DNA of 64,000 nucleotides from Edaphochlamys debaryana. Lineage: Eukaryota > Chlorophyta > Chlorophyceae > Chlamydomonadales. Both the position numbers and the translations under genes were made by a program. This document shows, piece after piece, positions 23,501 through 33,329 of this stretch (position 1 is the first letter of the stretch; every line of letters begins with the position of its first letter). The DNA is taken from positions 1,116,001 through 1,180,000 of the forward strand of contig JAEHOE010000001.1 in the NCBI GenBank assembly GCA_016858145.1, in the 5' to 3' direction. The notes under the pieces are model-generated. The model had not been told where the DNA came from, searched no databases, and worked only from the letters and a program-made list of their open reading frames with translations.

Positions 23501-26500
23501 GCATGTCATGCCATGCGCTGTGCGTCTTGACTTCGCAGGATCAAAGTCAAGGTCACGAACCCAGTCACGGACTCGGCGTTCGCGAACCCGTGCGCTGGTC
23601 TGTTCGTGCGGACGAACTTCTGTTTACCGCCACCCGTGCCACCCGGGCCGCCGTCCCCTCCAAGCCCCGCGCCGCCCAGCCCTGAGCCGCCCAGCCCGCC
23701 CAGCCCGCCTACCCCGCCCAGTCCCGATGGTAAGGTCACTGCGCCCAAGCCTGAGGTGCTTCGTTGCCGTCTCGTGAGGGGACGTCTCGCCCAGCTGTCC
23801 GCCAGCTACGACCCTCCCTATGACCTGCTGTACCCTCTCCCTCAGGCTGCTTCCATCACCCGGACTTCGAGCTGATCCAGGGAAAGGACCACAATGGGAA
23901 TGACATCGGGCGCGTTGATGGGACGAACGAGACATATGCGCAGGTGCATAGTTGGCCGCCGGGAGCGGGGACGTGTGGCGGTCGCGTGCTAGCGGATTGG
24001 TGCCGGGTGCCCTCGGCTCCCCATCGCAGCCCCTTTGCTTGAGCACGTTGTTGGCCGGCCTCGGGAGTACAGGCTGTACTCCCGCTCCCTTGCTTCAACC
24101 GCCTTGCCTCCTCCTCGGCCTTGGGGGGCAGGCTTGCTTGGCGCGCTGCGATTGCCTCGGCTTCAACACCTTTGGATGTGAGTGTGATCCTCCGTCCTGA
24201 GGGGTACAGTAGACCCAATCCTTCGCCGTCCTGACGTCCAGCACGTTGTGACGTGGCTAGCTGGGGCACACGATGGAATGGCGGGTTGATACCCACAGCA
24301 GCTAGGGCTAGAGGGCCCTAGCCACTCCGGCACCTTATCCACCGACCGCACGACCCTGTGCACCATGCTTGCCTACTAAGGGTGCATGGGCCTGCCCGTA
24401 ACCCCTGTTTATGTCCATCTCCCCATGCCGACCTGCAGGGCAAGTCGGTGTGGGGATGGGCAGAGCCCCGAAGTCAGGCGCGAGGACAGAGGGATGCATG
24501 GACGCGGCGGCACGGCGGCAGATTGGGCGCTGTGGCATGGGAGTTCATTCATGCATTGATGGCATCCGTACGGATTTGGGCGCTCGCTGCTGGCCGTCTT
24601 TGACTTGCTCATCCCATGACACGCGCCTCATCATTGCAGGCTTAAACTTGAGGTCACGAACCCAATCTCGTACCCAGAGTATGCGAACCCATGCACTGGA
24701 CCTCACGTGCGGACGAACGTCTGTTTACCGCCACCCGTGCCACCCGGACCGCCGTCCCCTCCAAGCCCCGAGCCGCCCAGCCCTGAGCCGCCCAGCCCGC
24801 CCACCCCGCCTACCCCGCCCAGTCCCGATGGTAAGGTCACTGCGCCCAAGTCTGAGAAGCTCCGATGCCATTCCGTAAGGGGACGTCTCGCCCAGCTGAC
24901 CGCCAGCTACGCCCCTCCCCACCACCTGTACCCTGCCCCCTCAGGCTGCTTCCATCACCCGGACTTCGAGCTGATCCAGGGGAAGGACCACAACGGGGAC
25001 GACATCAGGCGCGTCGATGGGACGAACGAGACGTTTGCGCAGGTGCGTCGTGGGCCGCCGGAATGGGAGACGTGTGGCAGTAGCGAGCATTGTATCAGGT
25101 TGGTGCCGGCTTCCCGTGGGGGGCCACCGTGGCCAGCACACAAGCCGCCGGCGAATGCGACGACGCTGCGTCGGTGACGTCGGCTGCGTGCCGTGCCACC
25201 ACCCCGGGAGTACCACTGGTTTGCTGGGGCAGAGTTCGCTGACCTGCCGCTTTGGGGGGAGGGGTGAAGGCCCTTGCTTGCTGCACCCAGGGGTGCCCTC
25301 GGTGATCCATCGTTGCCCCCTTGCTTGAGCGTGTTGGGCCGGTCCTGACACCCGCTCTCTTGCTTACCGCCTCCGCCTCGGCCTTGGGGGACAGGCTTGC
25401 TTGGCGCGCTGCGACTGCCTCGGCTTCAACACCCTAGGATGTGAGTGTGATCCTCCTGAGGGGTAGACCAACTCTGTTTCGAACTGCGGTCCAGCACGTT
25501 ATGACGTGGCTAGCCGGGGCACACACTCGGATGGCGGGTTGATACCCACAGCAGCTAGGGCTAGGGCCCCCAGCAGAGGGCCCTGACCACTCGGGCACCG
25601 TATCCACCGACCGCAGGACCCTGTGCACCATGCTTGCCCGTAACCCCTGTTTATGTCCGTCTCCCCATGCTGACCTGCAGGGCAAGTCGGCGTGGGGATG
25701 GGCAGGGCCCCGAAGTCAGGCGTGAGGACAGAGGGATGGACGCGGCAGATGGGGCTGTGGCAAGGGAGTTGTGCATTACTTGCATCCGTACTTGATGGGG
25801 GCTCGCTGCTGGCCCGCTTTGGCTCGCGCATGTCATGCCATGCGCTGTGCGTCTTGACTTCGCAGGATCAAAGTCAAGGTCACGAACCCAGTCACGGACT
25901 CGGCGTTCGCGAACCCGTGCGCTGGTCTGGACGTGCGGACGAATGTCTGTGTCCCGCCACCCGTGCCACCCGGGCCGCCGTCCCCTCCAAGCCCCGCGCC
26001 CCCCAGCCCTGAGCCGCCCGCTCCCCCAGGTGTGTTGGTTGGGAGCAATGTGAGCAGTGAGCGCAAATGTAGCAGGCGCGGGTACGGCGGATACCAGGGT
26101 ACGGCGCATGCGTACAGCATGACCAAGGGCTCTCCGTTCCTCCTGGTGGTCACAAGTCAAATATACGGGCAATCCCTTTGATGGACTACTTTGCTGACCA
26201 AATGCACGGAAGCACGACTTGCAGTTTGAATGTCGCGCCTTATCAACGAAGTCCGCCTGTCTCTTGCGAGGGCCAGGCTAACAACAAATCACGCGTGTAG
26301 CAACATTAACTATAACAACAATAGCGTTAAACCCCGCACAATAGTGCCCACCAGCATAAAGCCCGATGCGGGCCGCTTGTCTGAAAGAGCAGTGCGTATA
26401 ACGCTCAGATGATGTTTTAAATCGCGTGAGTGATGGTTAGCAGGACCAAGCGGGGCGGTGAGGGGGCCCTCACGACACCGCCCTCGCTCGGCGCAGAATG

Positions 26501-29500
26501 TCTGCTAGTGTTGATGGGTGGCCCAGGAGTTCTGCCACAGGGCCACTGTGGCCCCGGAACGTGCTGCCCCCTTAATTACTCTCTTCTGTCAAGTGATCCC
26601 TGCTGGCTGGCACCCCAAGCACCGCCCCCGCCCCGCCGTGTGCCCGCTCCGTGCCCCGCAGTGGTGTGCTACAGCCACCCCGGGTTCCACTTCCTGCAAG
26701 GCCAGGACCAGCCGGGGTCCTTCCTGCCATGGGACCTCAACAACCTCCCCCCGACCTTCAGCATCCCGGCGTACGGCCAGGTCAGGGGCACCGCACGTGC
26801 ACCGCAAGCGGCAAGGAGGGGGGCAATCCTGATACGGGCGGACCGACGGCTGGCAGGGCCATTTACATGCTGCCTCCTGCCTCTTCCTGTCGACCCCGCG
26901 TGCGTCCCCACCTGCGTCCCACAGACTTGCGCGTCGAGGTGTGAGTGTCAAGGCTTCAACACATGGGGAGGTGAGGGGCCGTCTCTGCTGATCAAACGCA
27001 TCTCTGGCACAGTATCAGTCCCCGCAACCTGCCATGCGCGCCCCTGTCTGTCCCTCATACGCCCTCCTGCCCTGGCTCCCCGTCGTGCGCGCAGGGTAAG
27101 CTGCTGTAAGGCTTTGTGTTGGCGATGAGCGCGGCGCCTTCGTGCGCATGTGTCGGTCATGCAGGGGTGCTCGGGTCATGAAAGGCTGCATCAGTGTACT
27201 CGTGCGCTGTTGTTTTGCTTTTTCTCTTCAGCTCTTCCTGTCCCGCCCGTGTTCGCTCCCTCCCGTTCCGCAGGCTCAAGACCACCGTGGACAGCCCTTC
27301 CCCGAACTCGGGATTTGCCAATAATCCCTGCGCGGGCATCTATGTGCGGGACAGCCCATCGGCCTGCAACCCGCCCTCACCGGCCCCATCACCACCATTT
27401 CCCAGCCCCGAGCCTCCCAGCCCGGAGCCACCCAGCCCTGCACCACTGAGACCCTCACCCCCCAGCCCGGTGCCGCCCAGCCCCGAGCCGCCGGGCCCTC
27501 CAGGTGCGCTAAAGGGTTCGCGGATAGTAGTAACCGGGGGTCTCCTGATGCGTACGATCGTAGAACTTATAGCTCTGGGCCTGTTTGCAGCGATCCCTAC
27601 CCCGGCTGTCTAGCTTCTACACCTTGTTGCCTTTACGTCCCGTGGCACCTCTTCTCGTGTTACGGGCCTGCCTGCGGCGGTCTTGGCGCCCCAAGCACCG
27701 CCCCCGCCCCGACGTGTGCCCGCTCCGTGCCCCGCAGTGGTGTGCTACAGCCACCCTGGGTTCCGCTTCCTGCAAGGCCAGGACCAGCCGGGGTCCTTCC
27801 TGCCATGGGACCTCAACAACCTCCCCCCGACCTTCAGCGTCCCGGCGTACGGCCAGGTCAGGGGCACCGCACGTGCACCGCGAACGGCAGGGAAAGGCTG
27901 AGGGTACAGTCCGGCAAATGAAAGGGCAACTTCTGATACGAGGACGGGCGGACCGACAGCTTGCAGTGCCCCTTTCAAGCCGACCCTCGCCTTCTTCTGT
28001 TGCCCCTACCTTCCATTCTCCGTCCCTCAGACGTGCGCGTCGAGGTGTGAGTGTCAAGGCTTCAACACATGGGGAGGTGAGGTGTCATCTGCCCATCATG
28101 ATCCGTCGGGGCTCCTGGCCGCGCCCCTATGCCCGTGCCTGCCTGCCATGTCTCATCCGCCCTCCTGCCCTCCCCCTCCTGCCCTCCCCCTCCTGCACGC
28201 AGGGTAAGCAGCTGATGCCTGATGAAATTGGCGGATGTAGCGCTGCCGTCATACGCGCATCTATCAACTCGTCACGGGTGCTAGGTTTCTGAAAAGCAGC
28301 GCCAGGGTTTCCGTTCTGAGTCCGTCCATGCTCCTCGCCTTCTCCATCCAGATCTTCCCCAGCTGCTATCTCACTCTTACCTGCTCGCTCCCTCCCTTTG
28401 TGCAGGCTCAAGACTACCGTGGACAGTCCTTCCCCGAACTCGGGGTTTGCCAATAACCCCTGCGCGGGCCTCTATGTGCGGGACAGCCCCTCAGCCTGCA
28501 ACCCGCCCTCACCTGCCCCCTCTCCGCCGGACCCACCTTATCCCAGCCCCGAGCCGCCCAGCCCCTTGCCACCAGACCCATCACCTCCCAGCCCTGAGCC
28601 CCCCAGCCCTGCACCTCCCAGCCCCGAGCCGCCCAGCCCTGCACCTCCCAGCCCCCAGCTCCCCAGCCCGGTGCCGCCCAGCCCCGAGCCGCCGGGCCCT
28701 CCAGGTGCGCTAAAGGGTTCGCGGATAGTAGTAACCGGGGGTCTCCTGATGCGTACGATCGTAGAACTTATAGCTCTGGGCCTGTTTGCAGCGATCCCTA
28801 CCCCGGCTGTCTAGCTTCCACACCTTGTTGCCTTTACGTTCCCGTGGCACCTCTTCTCGTGTTACGGGCCTGCCTGCGGCGGTCTTGGCGCCCCAAACAC
28901 CGCCCCCGCCCCGACGTGTGCCCGCTCCGTGCCCCGCAGTGGTGTGCTACAGCCACCCCGGGTTCCACTTCCTGCAAGGCCAGGACCAGCCGGGGTCCTT
29001 CCTGCCATTGGACCTCAACAACCTCCCCCCGACCCTCAGCATCCCTGTGTACGGCCAGGTCAGGGCCACTGCACGTGCACCGCGAACGGCAGGGAGGGCA
29101 AAGTTCGGCAGAAAGGGCAAGTGCTGATACAAGAATGGGCGGACAGCCGGAAGGGCCCCTTTCATGCTACCTGTTTCTCGACATGTCGCATCCAACCGCC
29201 CCACGTGCGTGCCCACCTGCGTCCCTCAGACGTGCGCGTCGAGGTGTGAGTGTCAAGGCTTCAACACATGGGGAGGTGAGGGGCCGTCTGTGATGATCAA
29301 TCGCGTCTGTGGCACAGGCTCGGCCCCTCCGGCCGCACACCCTCCGCTCCCGTGTCTGCCTCTCATTCGCCCTTCTGCTCTGCCTTCCCCTCGTGCGCGC
29401 AGGGTAAGCAGCTGGAGCTTTGTATGGGCGATGCGCGAGCTTGCCGTCGTGCGCGCACATGTCGGTCACTTACGGGTGCAGGAGTCCTGATAAGCAGCAT

Positions 29501-32500
29501 CCGGGTCCCCGTACTCCGTGGGTCCGTGCCCTTCACCCTTTGCCCCCCGCTCTTACCTTCGTCCTGTGCTGCCTGTGTCCCCTCCCTCCCGTTTTGCAGG
29601 CTCAAGACCACCGTGGACAGCCCTTCCCCGAACTCGGGGTTTGCCAATAATCCTTGCGCGGGCCTCTATGTGCGGGACAGCCCCTCAGCCTGCAACCCGC
29701 CCTCGCCAGCCCCCTCTCCGCCGAATCCGTCACCACCAAGCCCCGAGCCGCCCAGCCCCTTGCCACCAGACCCATCACCTCCCAGCCCCGAGCCGCCCAG
29801 CCCTGCACCTCCCAGCCCCGAGCCTCCCAGCCCTGCACCTCCCAGTCCCGAGCCCCCCAGCAGCCCTTCCCCACCAAGCTCTTCCCCACCCGGCCTGCCT
29901 CCCCCAAGCCCCGAGCCGCCCAGCCCCGAGCCGCCCAGCCCTTCCCCATCAAGCCCGGAGCCACCAAGCCTGCCTCCCCCAAGCCCCTCACCTCCGGGCC
30001 CCGAGCCGCCCAGCCCGGAGCCACCAAGCCCGCAGCCACCAAGCCCGGAGCCACCAAGCCCGGAGCCACCAAGCCTGCCTCCCCCAAGCCTCTCACCTCC
30101 GGGCCCCGAGCCGCCCAGCCTTACCCCACCAAGCCCCTCACCTCCCAACCCCTCCCCGCCAAGCCCGGAGCCACCCAACCTGCCTCCTCCAAGCCCCTCC
30201 CCGCCAAGCCCCTCCGCACCAAGCCCTGAGCCACCGAGCCTGCCTCCCCCAAGCCCCTCACCTCCGGGCCCCTCACCTCCCAGCCCATCCTCACCAAGCC
30301 CGTTCCCACCAAGCCTGCCTCCCCCGAGCCCCTCACCTCCCACCCCCTCCCCACCGAGCCCCGAACCGCCCAGCCTACCTCCACCAAGCCCATCGCGTCC
30401 GGGCCCCGAGCCGCCCAGCCCTTCCCCACCAAGCCCAGAAAGCCCCCGTCCGCCTCAGCCTTGCTCCCCGCTGCCCAGCCCCTCGCCGCCAGGCCCTTCA
30501 CCGCCAAGCCCCTCACCGCCAAACCCGGAGCCGCCCAACCAGCCGCCCCCCAGCCCATTTCCGCCGCCAGCTCCTTCACTGCCAGGCCCCGAACCTCCAC
30601 GCCTCGAGTCCTCCATTCCCAGCCCCTCGCCGCCGAGCCCTGGACCGCCAAACCCCGTCCCGCCAAACCCTGGGCCGCCCCGTCCGGAGCCCCCCAGTCC
30701 CCAGCCGCCACTCCCAGGCCCGGCCCATCCACCTCAGCCTGGACAGCCACCCACCCCGCGAAACCCACCATCGCCGGTACTCTGGAGCCCCCCGCCTCCG
30801 CCTCCACCCCCCGCAACCGCGCCTCCGCTTCAGCCCCCTGCGGCCCCTCCGCCCAGTCCCCAGACGCCGCCACCACCCGCGCCGCCACCCAGCGCCCCTC
30901 CCCCGACACCCCCTGCGCCCGCCGCCCCCACCCCCGCCGCCAATACTGTCTTTCGCAGCCCTCCAAGACTGCCGTGGGCTATGCATGCTGACAGTGTTGC
31001 TGGGCCAGAACGGCGCCGGCCTTAGTCAGCGCGCCGCCACCGTCGATCCCCTCACGGTCGAGACCTACGCGGAAGCAACCTTTCCCGAGCTGAAACCTTC
31101 AGCAGATTTCGGGCAAGATCTCCTTCTGCTTAGTCAGACAAAGAGCCTCTTCATGTCCGACGAGGTCCTGCGCGCCGCCCTTTCCGACGCGGGCGCTCGT
31201 GCGCAGCTGCGCAGACTGCTCAAACGACAGCGCGCCGCAGTTACCGTGCTCCTGGGAAGGGACTTGGCGGCTGTGGGCGTCACACAGCGCCTCCTTACGG
31301 AGCTCGCGGACAGCGACCGGGCCAACTGCACGCTGGTACGTACGGCGCACGTGGAGGAAAGGCACGCGGTTCCCAGGCATAGTAGGGGGATTGGCAGCAA
31401 AGCTATAGCCACGTGGTGTTTCAGGGTCTCCTGCGGAAGGGGCGGGTGCTTGTATAGGGTGAGTACGAACTGTGGGTAGGAGGCTGGCTGGCGGGGGGAT
31501 TGAAGCCACGTCGGCCTGTGCCCTCGCCCGCTGGCCCTCGCATGCGCAGATCGACGCCGCCACCGGAGAGCTGCTGGGTGGTGGCAAGCCCGGATGGATG
31601 AACGTCGTACAACCCGCGGCGGGAGACAGCACCCCTGTCGTACTGTTCTCCGGGGTGCTTGTGGCGGAGGCGATTACCTGTGCCGCTGGAGAGGACTCGG
31701 GGCCCAACCCAACGGCGGTGGCTCTGCGCTCTGAGGTGGCAGGCGAGGAGGCGGCTGTGGCGGCGGTGGTCGAGATTCGACCTAGAGACGGAGGTGTGTA
31801 TGGCTTGATCCCAGGGGTGACCCGCCTTTCACGGAAAACGCCTTGCATTTGTCCGGCTCTCTTCCGAGTTTGTGCCGAGGTTATTATACTTACACTGGAC
31901 AACCCGCTCCTTCCGCAACCCTTTCGTCCACCACAGGCGGCCTGTTGCGTTTGATACCGGAGTCTATGATGTTGAGCCATCCCCGCTCCGTCCAGGCCTT
32001 CGTCACCAAGGGCATTCCCCGCCTTGGTTCCTGCGCGTCGCGACCGCCCTCTCTGCTGCCTCTGCCGCCGCCACCCCCACCGCCGCCGCCGCCCCCGCCA
32101 CCGCTGCTGCGGGACTGGGAGATCTGCGAGCCGGCGTTTGGGGCCTGTGCGAAACGGAGTGCCAGAAAGGTGCCGTACAATCTGGGGAAGAACGTGACGT
32201 CCCAGATGCGGGATGGCTGGCGAGAGGCGGTCCTAGAGATTCCACCCTTGGAGCCCGTTCCCGGCGCTGCAACCACGTACGCTCTCCTGGTGCGTACAAC
32301 GGGCAGGGTTCCACTCTGTACACCCGGCCAGGGGCGGGTGCTGGGCGAATCCGCCGAGCGCGAGCATGTACAGCACCGAGCGGTGTTTCGGGAAGCACGG
32401 AGGTCCGGCTGCGGTGTTGAGAGAGCTACTTGCTGTTTTCCTCGTCCCCGCGGCGCTGCAGGTCCTGACGCCACCCAAGTGTAGGGGCAGTGCCGTTACC

Positions 32501-33329
32501 GGCGCCCTGCTCCCCAGTGGCTCCACCGAGGTGCGTCCGATGGAACCCCTGCGCGGCATTGGTCACTGCCCAGGCGGCGCTGTCTGCCTGGGGCTGGGTG
32601 TGCGGTAGCCATACCGGCATCCTGGCCAATCGCACCGAAGCCATACGGCACCTGCTCCAAGCGCCGCGCCGCTGCCCCCTCGCCGCCCTGCTGGCCCCTG
32701 CCCCCGCCCAGACCGATGTGGAAGACACGGCGGCGCACTACGTGGGCTACACGGCCCCCGCCACCCGCCAGCGCCCCGCCACCGACTGCACCGTGCACAT
32801 GATTCCACGGATCGAGCTGAGCCCCGAGCAGGCGGCGCTGCCGGGCAACCGGCTGCTGGTCCGCTTTAAACCCACCAACAAGTGCGTAAGGACAACCCGG
32901 TATCGGAGGGTTCTTGCGACGGCGAGTCAGCACATAGTTACCTGCGTCACGTCCCCTGGCTCCTGGCTCACAGTAACTGGAACAGGCGAGGACTGAGAAG
33001 CACCAGGCAGGGGTGCTGCCTGGCACCCCTGGCACCTGGCCTCCGCCGAGGGCAGCAGCTCACCAAGCCCGCATCACTCCTCTCCGCTCCTCCCCTCCCC
33101 GATGCTGCCCACACCAAACCGCGGTCTGTGACGGCTTGGACCCGTTCCGTCTGGCCCGGCCCACCCACCCACACCCTCACCACCCGCCCTGGCCCCCCGC
33201 AGGTGCTCCACTCTGCAGGAGCTGTGCGGGGACATGGCGGGCCCCGGCACCTGCGTGTACGCCCTGGCAAGCACCGGGTATGAGTTCTGCCCCGTGCACG
33301 TGAGCAGCTTCAACATTCATAGCGTTTGA
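20551..33329 (+). CDS. modular matrix protein: 7 PAN/Apple-like modules, Ser-Pro rod, pherophorin-like C-terminus
   Basis: Exons: 20551-20713, 20940-21287; modules 21453-21550/21757-21802/22070/22259-22449; 22564-22661/23023-23068/23352/23539-23729; 23846-23943/24132-24177/24439/24640-24830; 24945-25042/25395-25440/25681/25866-26029; 26662-26780/26925-26970/27095/27274-27503; 27738-27856/28031-28076/28203/28406-28704; 28940-29058/29230-29275/29403/29600-about 30855; then 30959-31335, 31550-31793, 31937-32289, 32462-32530, 32574-32881, 33203-33329. Exon 1 gives a hydrophobic signal segment ([19 protein letters not shown]) after an unusually long 34-residue lead. Each module reads like a PAN domain: a [11 protein letters not shown] start, an [11 protein letters not shown] core, then LK and NPCTGLYVR, followed by a Ser-Pro linker. 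A rod of ~390 residues precedes a domain with CSTLQELCG and [10 protein letters not shown] spacing, like the end of pherophorin domains. Expected to be a secreted hydroxyproline-rich wall or matrix glycoprotein of ~1,860 residues. Least sure: the single-base exons, the rod end, the start codon, and whether 20.5-26 kb and 26.6-33.3 kb are one gene. Confidence 0.7.
21453..26029 (+). repeat. PAN-type modules 1-4 (subfamily 1), tandem duplicated with introns
   Basis: Four tandem units share the same order: a 98-nt exon starting [17 protein letters not shown], a 46-nt exon [15 protein letters not shown], a candidate 1-nt exon, and a 164-191-nt exon with NPC(T/A)GL and a Ser-Pro linker. Units 1 and 3, and units 2 and 4, are near-identical including introns. 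Corresponding exons are offset by about 2.33-2.39 kb. The actual copy event was therefore a two-module block. Splice phases are identical in all units, so modules can be gained or lost without shifting the frame. Confidence 0.85.
22070..25681 (+). other. candidate 1-nt exons in modules 1-4 (22070, 23352, 24439, 25681)
   Basis: In each unit the sequence reads CCTGCAG, one G, then GCAAGT. Taking that G as an exon with a GC-type donor repairs the frame between the 46-nt exon (one base left over) and the third exon (needs two). It also creates a TGG codon giving G-W-L/I-K at the expected place of a PAN domain. A competing reading in units 1, 2 and 4 extends the 46-nt exon to a later GTA donor, adding CECDPPE; in unit 3 that reading meets a stop codon. 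Confidence 0.5.
26662..29690 (+). repeat. PAN-type modules 5-7 (subfamily 2), tandem duplicated with introns
   Basis: Three units have a 119-nt exon ([19 protein letters not shown]), a 46-nt exon ([15 protein letters not shown]), a candidate 1-nt exon, and a third exon starting [19 protein letters not shown]. They repeat about every 1.08-1.20 kb. The introns after the third exon of units 5 and 6 are almost identical over more than 200 bp. This points to recent duplication or conversion. Compared with modules 1-4, the first exon is longer and GWLK becomes GGLK. Confidence 0.85.
27095..29403 (+). other. candidate 1-nt exons in modules 5-7 (27095, 28203, 29403)
   Basis: All three units carry (G/A)CGCAG, one G, then GTAAGC, here with a standard GT donor. 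The single G is needed to keep the frame from the 46-nt exon (ending GFNTWG plus one base) into LKTTVDSP. I found no alternative donor giving the right phase. The surrounding intron sequence differs from that in modules 1-4, so the arrangement is conserved across two subfamilies. Confidence 0.6.
29690..30855 (+). repeat. Ser-Pro rod ([10 protein letters not shown] / SPSPP repeats)
   Basis: About 390 codons of Pro with Ser, Glu, Leu and Ala, mainly in [12 protein letters not shown] and PPSP units. Such sequence forms an extended polyproline-II rod and is normally hydroxylated and arabinosylated in volvocine walls. Toward the end (after ~30780) it changes to plain poly-Pro with Ala. The DNA has strong strand bias (C on plus) and spurious long open frames on both strands. 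Confidence 0.85.
30959..33329 (+). other. pherophorin-like C-terminal domain region
   Basis: Six exons encode ~490 residues after the rod, with a second short poly-Pro tract at 32062-32108. The last part carries C-containing segments in the order seen at the end of pherophorin domains: [49 protein letters not shown] and [17 protein letters not shown]. The first part (about 31020-31793) contains leucine-rich helices and is not part of the usual domain. The assignment is by cysteine and motif order only. Confidence 0.6.

Noticed and set aside
29666..30966. Gly-rich open frames on the minus strand
   Set aside because: These are complements of the Ser-Pro codon repeats, giving Gly-Gly-Ser-Gly-Leu patterns. 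They lack starts with signal peptides and splice context.
29518..31479. 653-codon open frame through the Ser-Pro rod
   Set aside because: It reads the rod in a shifted frame (His/Gln/Ala/Pro mix). Only its last ~125 codons, after the acceptor at 30958, are in the correct frame of the downstream domain.
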